A DNA stretch of 64,000 nucleotides from contig CAVOJY010000003.1 of NCBI GenBank assembly GCA_963696405.1, positions 248,001 through 312,000 of the forward strand. Reading direction: 5' to 3'. The notes below the pieces were generated by a model, which did no database searches, was not told the DNA's origin, and saw nothing but the letters and a program-made list of their open reading frames with translations. Source of the stretch: CAVOJY01 sp963696405. GTDB taxonomy: Bacteria > Chloroflexota > Limnocylindria > Limnocylindrales > CSP1-4. Positions 1 through 9,248 of the stretch are shown piece by piece (the stretch's first letter is position 1; every line of letters starts with the position of its first letter). The position numbers were made by a program, and so were the translations under genes.

Positions 1-1
1 G

Positions 2-2741
2 GTCCGGCTCCTCGGGGCGCTCCTCGGGCAGGTCCTCGTCGAGCAGGAGGGCCGTGACTTCCTCGACCTGGTCGAGCAGGTGCGCCTCGCGACGATCGCA
101 CTGCGGCGGGGTGGCGATCCAGCACTCCGCGACGAGCTGGTGACCCGGCTCGACCTGCTCGACCCCGAGCGACTCGAGCTGCTCGCCCGTGCCTTCACCG
201 TCTACTTCCTCCTCGTCAACCTCGCCGAGGAGAAGAGCCACGTGCGGGCGATCCGTCGCGAGGAGCGGACGGCCGCACGCGGCGTCGCCCGCGAGAGCGT
301 GGCAGCCGCCATCGAGTCGCTCGTGGTCTCCGGGCTGGCCGCGGAGGACGTGACGGGCCTGGTCGCGCGGCTCTCCATCCACCCCGTCCTCACCGCACAC
401 CCGACGGAGGCCCGGCGCCGCACCCTGCTCGTCGCCCTGCGGCGGATCTACGAGCTCGTCGATCGCCTTGACGATCCCCGACTCACCCCGCGCGAGGACG
501 CCGGGCTTCGACGCCGCCTGCGCGAGGAGATCACCCTTCTCTGGCAGACCGCCCACGTACGCGCCCGGCGGCCGACGCCGCTCGACGAGGTCAGGTCGGC
601 GATGGGGTTCTTCGACACCACGCTCTTCCAACTCGTGCCGGCGCTCTATGGCTCCGTGGACGGGGCACTCGACCGCCTGGACGACTCCCCGCGCTCGACG
701 TCGGGTCGGGCATCAGCCCGGGCCGCCGCCTCGGACTCGGGTCGATCCGGCACCCGCCCGCCCCTCGTCCCGGCCTTCCTGCGCTGGGGCTCCTGGATCG
801 GCGGCGATCGTGACGGCAACCCGAACGTCACCGCGGACGCGAGCCGGAACGTCCTGCGGATCCATGCGGACCACGTCATCCGGGGCTACGAGCACGTCGC
901 AGAGCGCCTGCGCCAGACGGTCGCCGTGTCGGAGGCGCACGCCCCCGTTCCCCCCGCGCTGGAGGCGTGGCTCGGGCGCGAGGCCGGTCGCCACGAGCCG
1001 ACGGCACGCGATGTCCGCCGCCGGTACCCCGGGGAGCCGTACAGGCAGGCCTTCGCCTACGTCGAAGCCACTCTTCGGCGCACCAGGGAGCGACTCACAG
1101 GCACCGGGCCAGGCGGGGATGGCGAGCCCGGGTTCGTCACCGCGGATGATCTGCTGCGGGTGCTCCGCTCACTGCAGGGGGCGCTGGTCGACGGGGGAGC
1201 CGCCCGGGTCGCCTGGGGGGAGCTGCAGGACCTGGTCTGGCAGGTGGAGACGTTCGGCTTCCACCTGGCGAGCCTCGAGATCCGGCAGCACGCAGCAGTC
1301 CACCGGGCGGCCCTCGCCGTGCTGCGGGACGACCAGGGCGCGGGCGATCCGGACACACTGCCGCCCCTTGGCGACGTGAGCACCCACGAGGTGCTGGCCA
1401 CGTTCCGCGCCATCGCCGGCGCTCAGCGCGAATTCGGCACTGGGGCGTGCCAAAGGTACGTCATCAGCTTCGCCCGCTCGGCCGGGGACGTGCTCGACGT
1501 GCTCGCGCTGGCCGGCCTTGCCGATGCATCGGGCTCACTGGCGGACGCCCTCGACGTCGTCCCGCTCTTCGAGTCGATCGAGGCCCTCCGCGGCTCGGGC
1601 GAGGTGATGCGCGGCCTGGTCGACGATCCAGGTTATCGCCGGCACCTGGCAGCGCGCGGGGATCGCCAGGAGGTCATGCTCGGCTACTCCGATTCGAACA
1701 AGGAATCGGGGTTCCTGGCCGCCGCGTGGGCGCTCTACGGGGCACAGGAGCAGCTGGTCGAGGTGGCTGGCCGCGCGGGAGTCGAGCTCACGCTCTTCCA
1801 CGGGCGGGGCGGGGCCATCGGGCGGGGAGGCGGCCCCACCAACCGCGCCATCCTCGCCCAGGCGCCGGGCTCTGTCGACGGGCGCCTCAAGCTCACCGAG
1901 CAGGGCGAGGTCATCGCCGCCCACTACAGCAACCCGGCGCTCGCCCTGCGCCAGCTCGAGCAGGTGACGAGCGCCGTTCTGAGCGCGTCCGCCCCGGGCC
2001 ACGACGAGCGCATCGCGGCCGCCGCAGGTCGGTGGCGACGAGCCATGGACGAGCTGGCCGCCCGTGCCAGCGAAGCGTACCGGGCCCTCGTGTGGGAGGA
2101 GCCCGGGTTCGCGGCGTTCTTCCACGCGGCGACCCCGATCGACGAGATCTCCGCACTCAACCTCGGCTCGCGACCGGCGTGGCGAGGAGGCGGCACGCCC
2201 GCCGGGATCGCGACGCTTCGCGCCATACCCTGGGTCTTCGCCTGGTCGCAGAGCCGCGTGAGCCTGCCGGGCTGGTACGGGCTGGGATCGGCGCTCGCGG
2301 CCTACCGGAGCAGTCACCGGGCGGGGAGCGCGGACCTCGCCGCCATGTACCGGGGATGGCCGTTCTTCGCATCGACGCTCGACAACGCCGAGATGATCCT
2401 GGCGAAGGCAGACATGGGCGTGGCGCGCATGTACTGCGCGCTGGCCGCCGCCGTGCCCGGTGCAGCCCGGCTCTGGGCGATGATCGAGGAAGAATACGAG
2501 AGAAGCGTGTCGCGAGCTGCTCGCCGTGACAGGCCGGACGCGGCTCCTCGACGGGACGCCGAACCTCCAGCGGAGCATCGAGCTGCGAAACCCGTACATC
2601 GACTCCCTGAGCGAGATCCAGGTCCGGGTGCTGGCGCGCCTGCGGGCGCTGCCGCCTGGTCACCCGGACCGCGAGGGGCTCCTCCGGCTCGTCCACGAGA
2701 CGGTGAGTGGGATCGCGGCGGGACTCCAGAACACCGGGTGA
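2..2741 (+). CDS. ppc: Phosphoenolpyruvate carboxylase, 5' cut by window edge, frameshifted near the C-terminus
   Basis: This enzyme carboxylates phosphoenolpyruvate to oxaloacetate, the anaplerotic feed of the TCA cycle. The frame is open from base 2, and the family N-terminal pattern VRLLGALLGQVLVEQEG is readable before the first internal GTG at 80, so the true start lies outside the window. Catalytic signatures are TAHPTE near 395, GYSDSNKESG near 1680, FHGRGG...GRGGG near 1795 and RAIPWVFAWSQSR near 2220. The C-terminus does not continue in the same frame. From about 2511 the expected RELLAVTGRTRLLD, then RNPYIDSLSEIQ and the terminal QNTG, are read one base later and stop at 2741. One extra base in the stretch 2498-2510 explains this. 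Read without the shift, the frame ends at 2755 with an arginine/proline-rich tail unlike the family. Family assignment is firm; whether the gene is intact depends on that base. Confidence 0.95.
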
Positions 2742-2765
2742 GCGTGCGGCGTTAGTCTTACGGCC

Positions 2766-4154
2766 ATGTCTTCGGCCATTCCTTCAGCGTCCTCGCCAGA
2801 GCACATCCCCCTGCCCGCGGACGACGCGGTGCTCCGTGAGGGCGGGCTCGACGTCGAGGGACTGGCGCGACGCTGGGCTTCCTTCAAGGCCCGACCGGTG
2901 ATGACCGCCGAGGAGATGCGCGGCGCCGACCGGCGCGCCCAACTCGAGGGCGTGTCCGGGCGGCAGCTCATGGAGCAGGCCGGGGCGGCGGTCGCCGCAG
3001 GGGCGCGGGCGCTTCTCGAGACCACCGGCCGCTGGGGGAGCGGGCCGGTCCTCGTCCTCGCCGGCTCCGGCAACAACGGCGGTGACGGCAGCGTCGCGGC
3101 GCGGTACCTGGCGCAGGCCGGGGCGCGCGTGGCGGTCGTGCTCGTCGCCACCGAGGCGCGACCGACGACGCCCGACGGGGCGTGGGCCTGGGACGCCCTC
3201 GGGGGCATCGGGGGCGTCGAGCGGATTCATGCCGCGCACGCGCGCGACGTCAAAGTGCTCGCCCAGGGGGTCGAGAAGGCCGCGCTGGTGGTCGACGCGC
3301 TGCTTGGGACCGGGGTTCGCGGCGAGCTGCGCGAGCCGGTGCGGAGCGCGGTTGAACTGGCGGTCCGGGCGCGAGCGCACCGGGTGCCCGTGCTTGCGGT
3401 GGACACGCCAACGGCACTCGACCTGTCGAGTGGCGACCCGTCCGACCCGGTGGTACGGGCCGACGTGACCGTGACATTCCACCGGCCGAAAGCGGGGCTT
3501 CGGTCGCGCGCCGGGCGCGCCTGCGCCGGGCGGGTGCTCGTGGCGCCAATCGGGATCCCCCCGGAGCCGACCCGTTCTGAGTCAGCCCCGCTCGCGCTCG
3601 GAGAACGAGAACCGGCGCTCCTGCCCGTGGAGCAGCCGGTCGATGTTGTCGGCGTGGGCGATCCAGACGAAGGCGACCCCGACGGCGGCGTAGAGGGCGA
3701 AGGCGAGCGGCGTGAGCCCGGCGACGACGCCGACGATGACGACGAGCCCGGCCGCGGCTGCGCCGAGGAGCGAGCCGAGCGAGACGTAGCGCGTGACAGC
3801 GACGACGATGAGGAACACGGGCGCCGCGAGGAGCACGGCGACGGGCACGATGACGAGCGACGCCCCGAACCCGCATGCGACGCCGCGTCCGCCGCGGAAG
3901 CCGAGGAAGACCGACCGCCACGCCCCGAGCACGGCGGCCAGGCCGACGAGCACCACCACGAGGTCGGCCGCCCCGATGAGCCGCGCGACGAGCGCGGGAA
4001 CCGCGCCCTTGGCGACATCAAGGAGGCCGACGAGAACACCCCGGACCGGGCCCATGGCACGGAAGGCGTTCGTGCCGCCGGTCCTGCCGCTGCCCACGGT
4101 GCGCGGGTCGCGTCCGCCGGTCAGGCGCGCCACGATCACCCCCATCGGGAGTGA
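2766..4154 (+). CDS. nnrE: NAD(P)H-hydrate epimerase (YjeF N domain), reading frame overruns antisense into plsY
   Basis: This enzyme epimerises damaged R-NAD(P)HX so that the dehydratase can repair it. The YjeF_N domain spans about residues 45-265: a leading helix (MTAEEMRGADRRA), the phosphate/cofactor loop AGSGNNGGDG at about residue 98, and the acid-containing VVDALLGTGVRGEL and VLAVDTPTALDLSSGD segments. The fused NnrD dehydratase half found in many bacteria is absent. The homologous part ends at VLVAPIGIPPEP (about 3570). After that the frame stays open for some 570 bases exactly antisense to plsY, giving an acidic low-complexity tail that resembles no domain. A TGA at 3578 lies one frame over, so a one-base indel or a lost stop may explain the overrun. 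The real protein is probably about 270 residues. It follows ppc by 24 bases. Confidence 0.85.
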   Translation: MSSAIPSASSPEHIPLPADDAVLREGGLDVEGLARRWASFKARPVMTAEEMRGADRRAQLEGVSGRQLMEQAGAAVAAGARALLETTGRWGSGPVLVLAGSGNNGGDGSVAARYLAQAGARVAVVLVATEARPTTPDGAWAWDALGGIGGVERIHAAHARDVKVLAQGVEKAALVVDALLGTGVRGELREPVRSAVELAVRARAHRVPVLAVDTPTALDLSSGDPSDPVVRADVTVTFHRPKAGLRSRAGRACAGRVLVAPIGIPPEPTRSESAPLALGEREPALLPVEQPVDVVGVGDPDEGDPDGGVEGEGERREPGDDADDDDEPGRGCAEERAERDVARDSDDDEEHGRREEHGDGHDDERRPEPACDAASAAEAEEDRPPRPEHGGQADEHHHEVGRPDEPRDERGNRALGDIKEADENTPDRAHGTEGVRAAGPAAAHGARVASAGQARHDHPHRE

Positions 4155-4208
4155 GCCCACCAGGTACGCGCCGACGATGAGCGCGGCGTCACGCCAGAAG
4201 GTGTCCAC
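3582..4208 (-). CDS. plsY: Acyl-phosphate--glycerol-3-phosphate acyltransferase
   Basis: PlsY transfers the acyl group of acyl-phosphate to glycerol-3-phosphate, the first committed step of phospholipid synthesis at the inner membrane. At 208 residues it has family length, with five or more hydrophobic segments. The three active-site motifs are visible: GSLPMGVIVARL near residue 18, the phosphate-binding GSGRTGGTNAFRAMG near residue 40, and the glycine-rich FRGGRGVACGFG near residue 103. The start is ATG at 4208. Its 3' end converges on nnrE, whose open frame runs antisense through nearly all of this gene. plsY has the better family match over this interval. Confidence 0.92.
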   Translation of the reverse strand: MDTFWRDAALIVGAYLVGSLPMGVIVARLTGGRDPRTVGSGRTGGTNAFRAMGPVRGVLVGLLDVAKGAVPALVARLIGAADLVVVLVGLAAVLGAWRSVFLGFRGGRGVACGFGASLVIVPVAVLLAAPVFLIVVAVTRYVSLGSLLGAAAAGLVVIVGVVAGLTPLAFALYAAVGVAFVWIAHADNIDRLLHGQERRFSFSERERG

Positions 4209-4274
4209 CGCCGGAGTGTAGCCGCCGCGGTGTGGTTCGAGCGACGGAACCGTCGGGCTGCGGGCTGCGCCCCC

Positions 4275-6080
4275 TCACTGCTTTGTCGGCTCGGTGCCCC
4301 CATCGGCGCCGCCGGAGTCCGCCGCCGCGCTCTCGGTGCCGCCGGAAGGCGCGCCGGCGCTCTCCGCGTCGGCGCCTGCGCCGCGGGCCCGTCTCCTGGC
4401 GCGGCGGCCGGGCTTCTTCCCGGTTTCGCCGTCGGTCGCGGCGGGGCTCCCAGCCTCTCCTTCGTCGGCGGGTGCCGCCGGGGCTGGCGCGGCCGCGGCG
4501 GGCGCCTCGTCCCGGGTGCCTCGGTGAGGCAAGGCCACCCGCGGCCAGGCGATGCGGGGCCGGGCGACGCGTGGCCGCCACCCGCTCATCCAGAGCACGG
4601 CCAGCGCGTCGGCGGCGAGCACCACGAGGCAGAAGAGGACGACCGTCGGGCCCATGCGCGAATCCCGCGCGCCCAGGAGGGCCGCAAGCAGTGCCAGCAG
4701 CAGGACGGCGCCGAGGACGAGCCCGGCCACGGGGAGGACGAGGTGCGCCGCGATCAGACCGACTGTTCTCTTGCGGCCCCGGAGCCCGAGGAGCGCGGCC
4801 GCGTTGACCGCGAGGTAGACCGTGAAGACAAGGAGCGCCGCCACGCCCGCCCACCAGGCCACGGTCGCCAGCGTGCCATCGTCCCCGACGATCGTGTCAG
4901 GGAGCGAGAACGGCCAGGCCAGCGCAGCGACGAGCGTGACGAGGGCGAGCACGCGCGTGCGAGCATGACGGCTCAGCAGCCGCCAGGTCGTGCGCTCCGG
5001 CCTTGACACCGGCGATGGGGCCGGCCACCCGGCTCGTCGCAGAGCGCCGATCGTGCGGTCGGCCCCGGCCATCGCGGCAACCAGGAGGCCGAGCGCAGCA
5101 GCCGGAGCGGCCAGCACCAGGAGGACATCGCCTTCTCCCCAGAACACCCGCGCAACGGGTAGCAGCCCGGCCATGCCGGCTTCCGCGGGCAGCGTCCAGA
5201 TGACCGTCCCGGGGGTCGGTCCGGTGTTCGCCAGCGCCCAGGCGCCCAGGAAGAGGAAGAGGGCCGTACCCACGAGGGCGACGACGGGCGCCAGGGCCGG
5301 CGGGAGCGGTCGCCGCGTGCGATGCCCGGGGACGGCACCGCCGGGCCCCTCGGAACCCGAGAACCGCACCGATCCCTGCCAGGCGACCACGGACGCCAGC
5401 TCGAAGCCCGCAAGGCTGATCGCACCGAGCACGACTGCCGCGCCTCCGAGCTCGCCGCCGATCGCCGGGTCGAGCGGCCCGGAGGTCAGGCGGCCTGCGG
5501 TTCCCTGCACGCCGAGGATCGTCACGATCAGCGCACCGCCCACCACCACCTGGGCCCAGAGCGCCGCGACGGAGACCGCGATCCATCGCGCGGCCCGGCC
5601 CTCGAACAACAGGACGGCGAGTGCCGCCCCGCCTGCGGCCCCGGCGGCGTAGGGCACGTACCCGCTCGCGGGAAGCCCGGCGTAGGACAGGAGCGCACCG
5701 ACGGAGAGCCCGAAGAGCGCCGTGCCGAGGACGGCGGCTGCGATGTAGGCCGCGGCGAGCAGCCAGCCCGCCCGCGCGCCGGCGGCCGGTGACAGGACCG
5801 CGGCAAGCCAGGCCATGACGGTCCCGGCCGACGGCATCTCCCGGGACAGGACGGCGAGGACCGCGGCCGTGGGCAGCAGCAGGAGGGCCGCAGCGAGGAT
5901 CGCGACCGGACCAACGGATCCTGTCGACCAGGCCGAGCCCCCCGCGACGAGCGCGAGCCCGATCCCGGGGGCGACCAGTGCACCGGCGATGGCAGCGCCG
6001 CCCGCCAGCCCGACGGAGGCGTCTTCTGGGGATCGCGCGGACCCGGGCCAGAACTCAGTGCCCGGCGACTCCTGGCTCAC
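4275..6080 (-). CDS. APC-superfamily amino acid permease with low-complexity C-terminal tail
   Basis: This is an inner-membrane secondary transporter of the amino acid-polyamine-organocation superfamily. The protein shows about twelve hydrophobic segments between residues 30 and 490, beginning with the glycine-rich VGLAGGAAIAGALVAPGIGLAL typical of the first APC helix. The final 90 residues are a charged Ala/Pro/Glu-rich cytoplasmic tail. I chose GTG at 6080 because GGAGGG sits eight bases upstream; a longer reading to 6152 adds 24 residues with no family look. It is divergent from lpdA, with about 155 bases between. The substrate cannot be read from sequence. Confidence 0.75.
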   Translation of the reverse strand: MSQESPGTEFWPGSARSPEDASVGLAGGAAIAGALVAPGIGLALVAGGSAWSTGSVGPVAILAAALLLLPTAAVLAVLSREMPSAGTVMAWLAAVLSPAAGARAGWLLAAAYIAAAVLGTALFGLSVGALLSYAGLPASGYVPYAAGAAGGAALAVLLFEGRAARWIAVSVAALWAQVVVGGALIVTILGVQGTAGRLTSGPLDPAIGGELGGAAVVLGAISLAGFELASVVAWQGSVRFSGSEGPGGAVPGHRTRRPLPPALAPVVALVGTALFLFLGAWALANTGPTPGTVIWTLPAEAGMAGLLPVARVFWGEGDVLLVLAAPAAALGLLVAAMAGADRTIGALRRAGWPAPSPVSRPERTTWRLLSRHARTRVLALVTLVAALAWPFSLPDTIVGDDGTLATVAWWAGVAALLVFTVYLAVNAAALLGLRGRKRTVGLIAAHLVLPVAGLVLGAVLLLALLAALLGARDSRMGPTVVLFCLVVLAADALAVLWMSGWRPRVARPRIAWPRVALPHRGTRDEAPAAAAPAPAAPADEGEAGSPAATDGETGKKPGRRARRRARGAGADAESAGAPSGGTESAAADSGGADGGTEPTKQ

Positions 6081-6234
6081 CCGCGTCCCTCCGTGGCCCG
6101 TGCACACGCACTCTTGCGGCGTCGGCAACAGTCTATGCGCTGCTGGTGGCACCGATTCGGACGGGCAGGTACCATCGAACCGGTGCGCATGGCGTCCCGC
6201 GCGCCCTGGTCCCCGAACCCCCCTGCAGCGTGGT

Positions 6235-7674
6235 GTGAACGTGGCTCTCGACTCCCCGACCGACTTCGATCTCGTCGTCCTCGGCAGCGGAACCGGCGGC
6301 TACTCGGCTGCCTTCCGCGCAGGCCAGGTCGGGCTGCGCACCGCCCTGGTGGAGCAGGCGGTCATCGGCGGGACGTGCCTCAACTGGGGCTGCATCCCAA
6401 CCAAGGCCATGCTCGAGTCGGCCGACCTGTTCGCGAAGGTCAAGGAGAGCGAGAAGTTCGGCATCCGCATCGCCGAGCACTCCGTGGACTACGGCGTCAT
6501 CGCCGCCCGGCGCCGCCAGGTCGTGGAGCGGCTGACGAAGGGGCTCATGGGCCTGGTCGCGAAGAACAGGGTCGAGTGGGTCCACGGGCACGGCGTCCTC
6601 GAGAACCCGGGAACCGTTCGGATCGATCTCCTCGCCCAGGACGGCACGCCCACCGGCGAGGTGCGGCTCCTGCGGGCGAAGGACATCATCGTGGCGACGG
6701 GAAGCCGCGTGAAGAGCCTGCCGGGCCTCGTGCCGGACGGCGAGCGGATCGTCACCAGCGATGACGTCCTGCAGAGCACGACGCTGCCGGGCAGCATCAT
6801 CGTCGTCGGCGCGGGGGCCGTGGGCGTCGAGTTCGCCTCCTTCTACCGGGACATGGGCTGCGAGGTGACTCTCCTCGAATACCTCCCGACGGTCACGCCC
6901 CTCGAGGACGCGGAGGTTGCCCAGGTGGTGCACCGGGTGTTCCAGCGCCGCGGCGTCAAGATCATCACGAACGCCCGCTTCGATACCGCCGGTGTGGTTG
7001 CCGACGAGTCCGGTGTGCGGGTGCTGGTGGGGCCGGAGGGGCAGGCGCCTACGGAGATCCGGGCGGACCAGATGCTCGTTGCCACCGGCCGCGCCGCGAA
7101 CGTCGAGGGCATCGGCCTGGAGAAGACCCGCGCCGTGGTGGACCGGGGGATCGTTGCGGTCGACGAGCACATGCAGACGGCGGAACCGCACGTCTACGCC
7201 ATCGGCGACATCATCGGCGGGCTCTGGCTTGCGCACGTGGCGGCGCACGAAGGCCTGCACGCCGTGGCCAGGATCGCGGGGGAGCACTCCGAGCCGGTGG
7301 ACTATCTCAAGATGCCGCGGGCGACCTACTGCCGCCCGCAGGTCGCCTCGATCGGGCGGTCCGAGCAGGAGCTCCAGCGGGACGGCGTTGCCTACAAGGC
7401 GGGCAAGTTCAACTTCATCGCGAACGGCAAGGCCCTCATCGCGGGCGAGACCGACGGGTTCGTGAAGGTCCTCGCCGACGCGAGCACCGACGCCATCCTC
7501 GGCGTGCACATGGTCGGCCCCCACGTCACGGACCTCGTCGCAGAAGCGAGCACGGCCATGTTCCTCGAGGGGACGGCCGGGGAGCTGGGGTCGGCCGTCC
7601 ACGCGCACCCGACCCTCTCCGAGATCGTCGGCGAGGCGGCGCTCGCGGTGGCGGGCCGCCAGATCAACGCCTAA
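6235..7674 (+). CDS. lpdA: Dihydrolipoamide dehydrogenase (E3)
   Basis: This FAD-dependent enzyme reoxidises dihydrolipoyl groups of 2-oxoacid dehydrogenase or glycine cleavage complexes with NAD+. At 479 residues it has family size. The FAD dinucleotide fold is VVLGSGTGGYSAA. The redox-active disulfide is GGTCLNWGCIPTKA at about residue 41, with Trp where most homologues have Val. The NAD fold is IIVVGAGAVGVEFA, and the second FAD contact is VYAIGDIIGG. The C-terminal interface His-Glu pair is in HAHPTLSEIVGEAA. GTG at 6235 or 6241 can start it; neither has a strong ribosome-binding site. It is followed 46 bases later by the lipoyl protein gene and then lipA, so it probably serves that carrier. 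Confidence 0.93.
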   Translation: MNVALDSPTDFDLVVLGSGTGGYSAAFRAGQVGLRTALVEQAVIGGTCLNWGCIPTKAMLESADLFAKVKESEKFGIRIAEHSVDYGVIAARRRQVVERLTKGLMGLVAKNRVEWVHGHGVLENPGTVRIDLLAQDGTPTGEVRLLRAKDIIVATGSRVKSLPGLVPDGERIVTSDDVLQSTTLPGSIIVVGAGAVGVEFASFYRDMGCEVTLLEYLPTVTPLEDAEVAQVVHRVFQRRGVKIITNARFDTAGVVADESGVRVLVGPEGQAPTEIRADQMLVATGRAANVEGIGLEKTRAVVDRGIVAVDEHMQTAEPHVYAIGDIIGGLWLAHVAAHEGLHAVARIAGEHSEPVDYLKMPRATYCRPQVASIGRSEQELQRDGVAYKAGKFNFIANGKALIAGETDGFVKVLADASTDAILGVHMVGPHVTDLVAEASTAMFLEGTAGELGSAVHAHPTLSEIVGEAALAVAGRQINA

Positions 7675-7720
7675 CGTCGCCGCGGGAGTCGTGGCCGGGA
7701 ACCGGCAGGAGACGAGCGAG

Positions 7721-9151
7721 ATGGCCTGGGTCACGATGCCGCAGCTCGGCGAGACGGTTGCCGAGGGGACCATCGGCCGCTGGCTCAAGCAGGTGGGCGA
7801 CCGCGTCGAGCGCGGCGAGCCGATCGTCGAGGTTGTCACCGACAAGGTGAATGCCGAGGTGCCGTCCGACGTCGCCGGCGAAATCAGGGAGATCCTGGTC
7901 CCGGAGGGCGCATCCGCGGCGCCCGGGGCGCGGCTCGCGCTGGTGGCCGACGCGGGCGAGTCGGCCGCCCTGGCCGGACCGGCGGGTCCCACCACCGCGG
8001 TCCTTCCGGCTCCCGCGACGCTGGCCGGCGAGGAGGGTTCCGCGCCCGATGCGCCCGACGCGGCCGCTGAGCCCTCCCCGGTCGCTGAGCCCGGCGGGGC
8101 TCTGCAGCCTCCCGCGCTCGTCCAGCCCCGTGCGGCCGCGCCGGCTGCGCCACCGGCGGTTCCCCCGGTCTCCATCCCGCCCGCTGTTCCAGGGGCTCGC
8201 GCCGGCCAGCCAGGTCGCGCCGGGCGTGTCACGCCCGCCGTTCAGCGGCTCGCCCGCGAGAACGACGTCGATCTCGGGGACGTCCCGGGCACGGGAACGG
8301 GTGGACGGGTCACCGTGGAGGACGTCCTCGCCTTCCTCGTCAGGCGGCGCCTTGCCGCCGGCGCACTCGTGACCGGGTCGGCGCCGCCGGGCGGGGCGGT
8401 TCCCGGCGCCGGAGTCCCCGCGCTCGGGTCCGCGCCGGCCTCCCCCGTCGTGCCTTCGCAGACCGCGCTCCGGGCGCCTGCAGCGCTGTCGGTCGAGGCG
8501 GACATGTCCGGCGTCGTCGCGCTCATCGACCGATCCGGGCCTGCATACGCCACCCAGGCCGGGATCGAGCTGGCGCCGATGGCATTCATCGTGAAGGCGG
8601 CCGTCGAATCCCTGCATGGCCTGCCGGACGTGCTTCGCAGCGAGCTGGCTGGCGGTTCGGGCCCCGACGGGGGAGGGACCGTCCAGCCGCCGGGCATCGC
8701 CGTGAGCGTGGCGATCATTGGCCCGACCGGGACGATGCGCGGGGTCGTGGCCGACGCCGACCGGCTCAGCGTCAACGGCGTGAACCGGGCGCTTCACGAT
8801 CTCGTCGCAGGCGCTGCACCGGGCACGCCCCGGCTCGGAGGCTCGCAGGGCCTCGCCGCCGCATCCCTCGCCGTCGTATCCCTCCTCGTGGAGGATGCCG
8901 GAGGTGCTGGGGCAATGTCGTCGATCCCCGAGGTGCCGGCCGGTCGGGCGGTCGCGCTGTCCGCCGGCGCGATCCTCACCCGCCCCGTGGCGGTCGAGTC
9001 GGGTGGCGGGACCGCGCTCGCCGTGCGCCCCGTGGCGGTGCTCACCGCAGCCTGGGACCCGAGCCTCGTTCCGGTCGGCGCCGTCGCGGCCTTCCTGGCC
9101 GGAGTGCGGGCCCGGCTCGAGGCTGTGGACGACGGGACGCCCATCTACTGA
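7721..9151 (+). CDS. Lipoyl-domain/E3-binding protein (E2-like) with degenerate acyltransferase domain
   Basis: An N-terminal lipoyl domain occupies residues 1-75, with the lipoylated lysine in VVTDKVNAEV. An Ala/Pro-rich linker follows (about 76-170), then a peripheral E3-binding domain (TPAVQRLARENDVDLGDVPG to about 215), a second linker, and a 230-residue domain aligned with the E2 catalytic core. In that core the family motif DHR-x3-DG is replaced by DPSLVPVG: the catalytic His and the Asp are both missing, although AVRPVAVL before it and FLAGVRARLE after it still align. It may therefore carry and present lipoyl groups without being an acyltransferase. ATG at 7721 has AGGAG nine bases upstream. 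No E1 subunit is nearby; lpdA and lipA flank it. Confidence 0.8.
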   Translation: MAWVTMPQLGETVAEGTIGRWLKQVGDRVERGEPIVEVVTDKVNAEVPSDVAGEIREILVPEGASAAPGARLALVADAGESAALAGPAGPTTAVLPAPATLAGEEGSAPDAPDAAAEPSPVAEPGGALQPPALVQPRAAAPAAPPAVPPVSIPPAVPGARAGQPGRAGRVTPAVQRLARENDVDLGDVPGTGTGGRVTVEDVLAFLVRRRLAAGALVTGSAPPGGAVPGAGVPALGSAPASPVVPSQTALRAPAALSVEADMSGVVALIDRSGPAYATQAGIELAPMAFIVKAAVESLHGLPDVLRSELAGGSGPDGGGTVQPPGIAVSVAIIGPTGTMRGVVADADRLSVNGVNRALHDLVAGAAPGTPRLGGSQGLAAASLAVVSLLVEDAGGAGAMSSIPEVPAGRAVALSAGAILTRPVAVESGGGTALAVRPVAVLTAAWDPSLVPVGAVAAFLAGVRARLEAVDDGTPIY

Positions 9152-9248
9152 CGTGCCGCTGGCTCGGTCGGTCGCAGTCGGGTCGCGGTCGGGTCGCGGT
9201 CGGGTTCGCCCGGAGGGTCGTGGCAGGCGGCCCCCGTATACTTCCTTC

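Noticed and set aside
6133..8232. Long minus-strand open frame over lpdA and the E2-like gene
   Set aside because: It is antisense to two clearly conserved genes, the composition is low-complexity and it has no family features. Long shadow frames are expected at this GC content.
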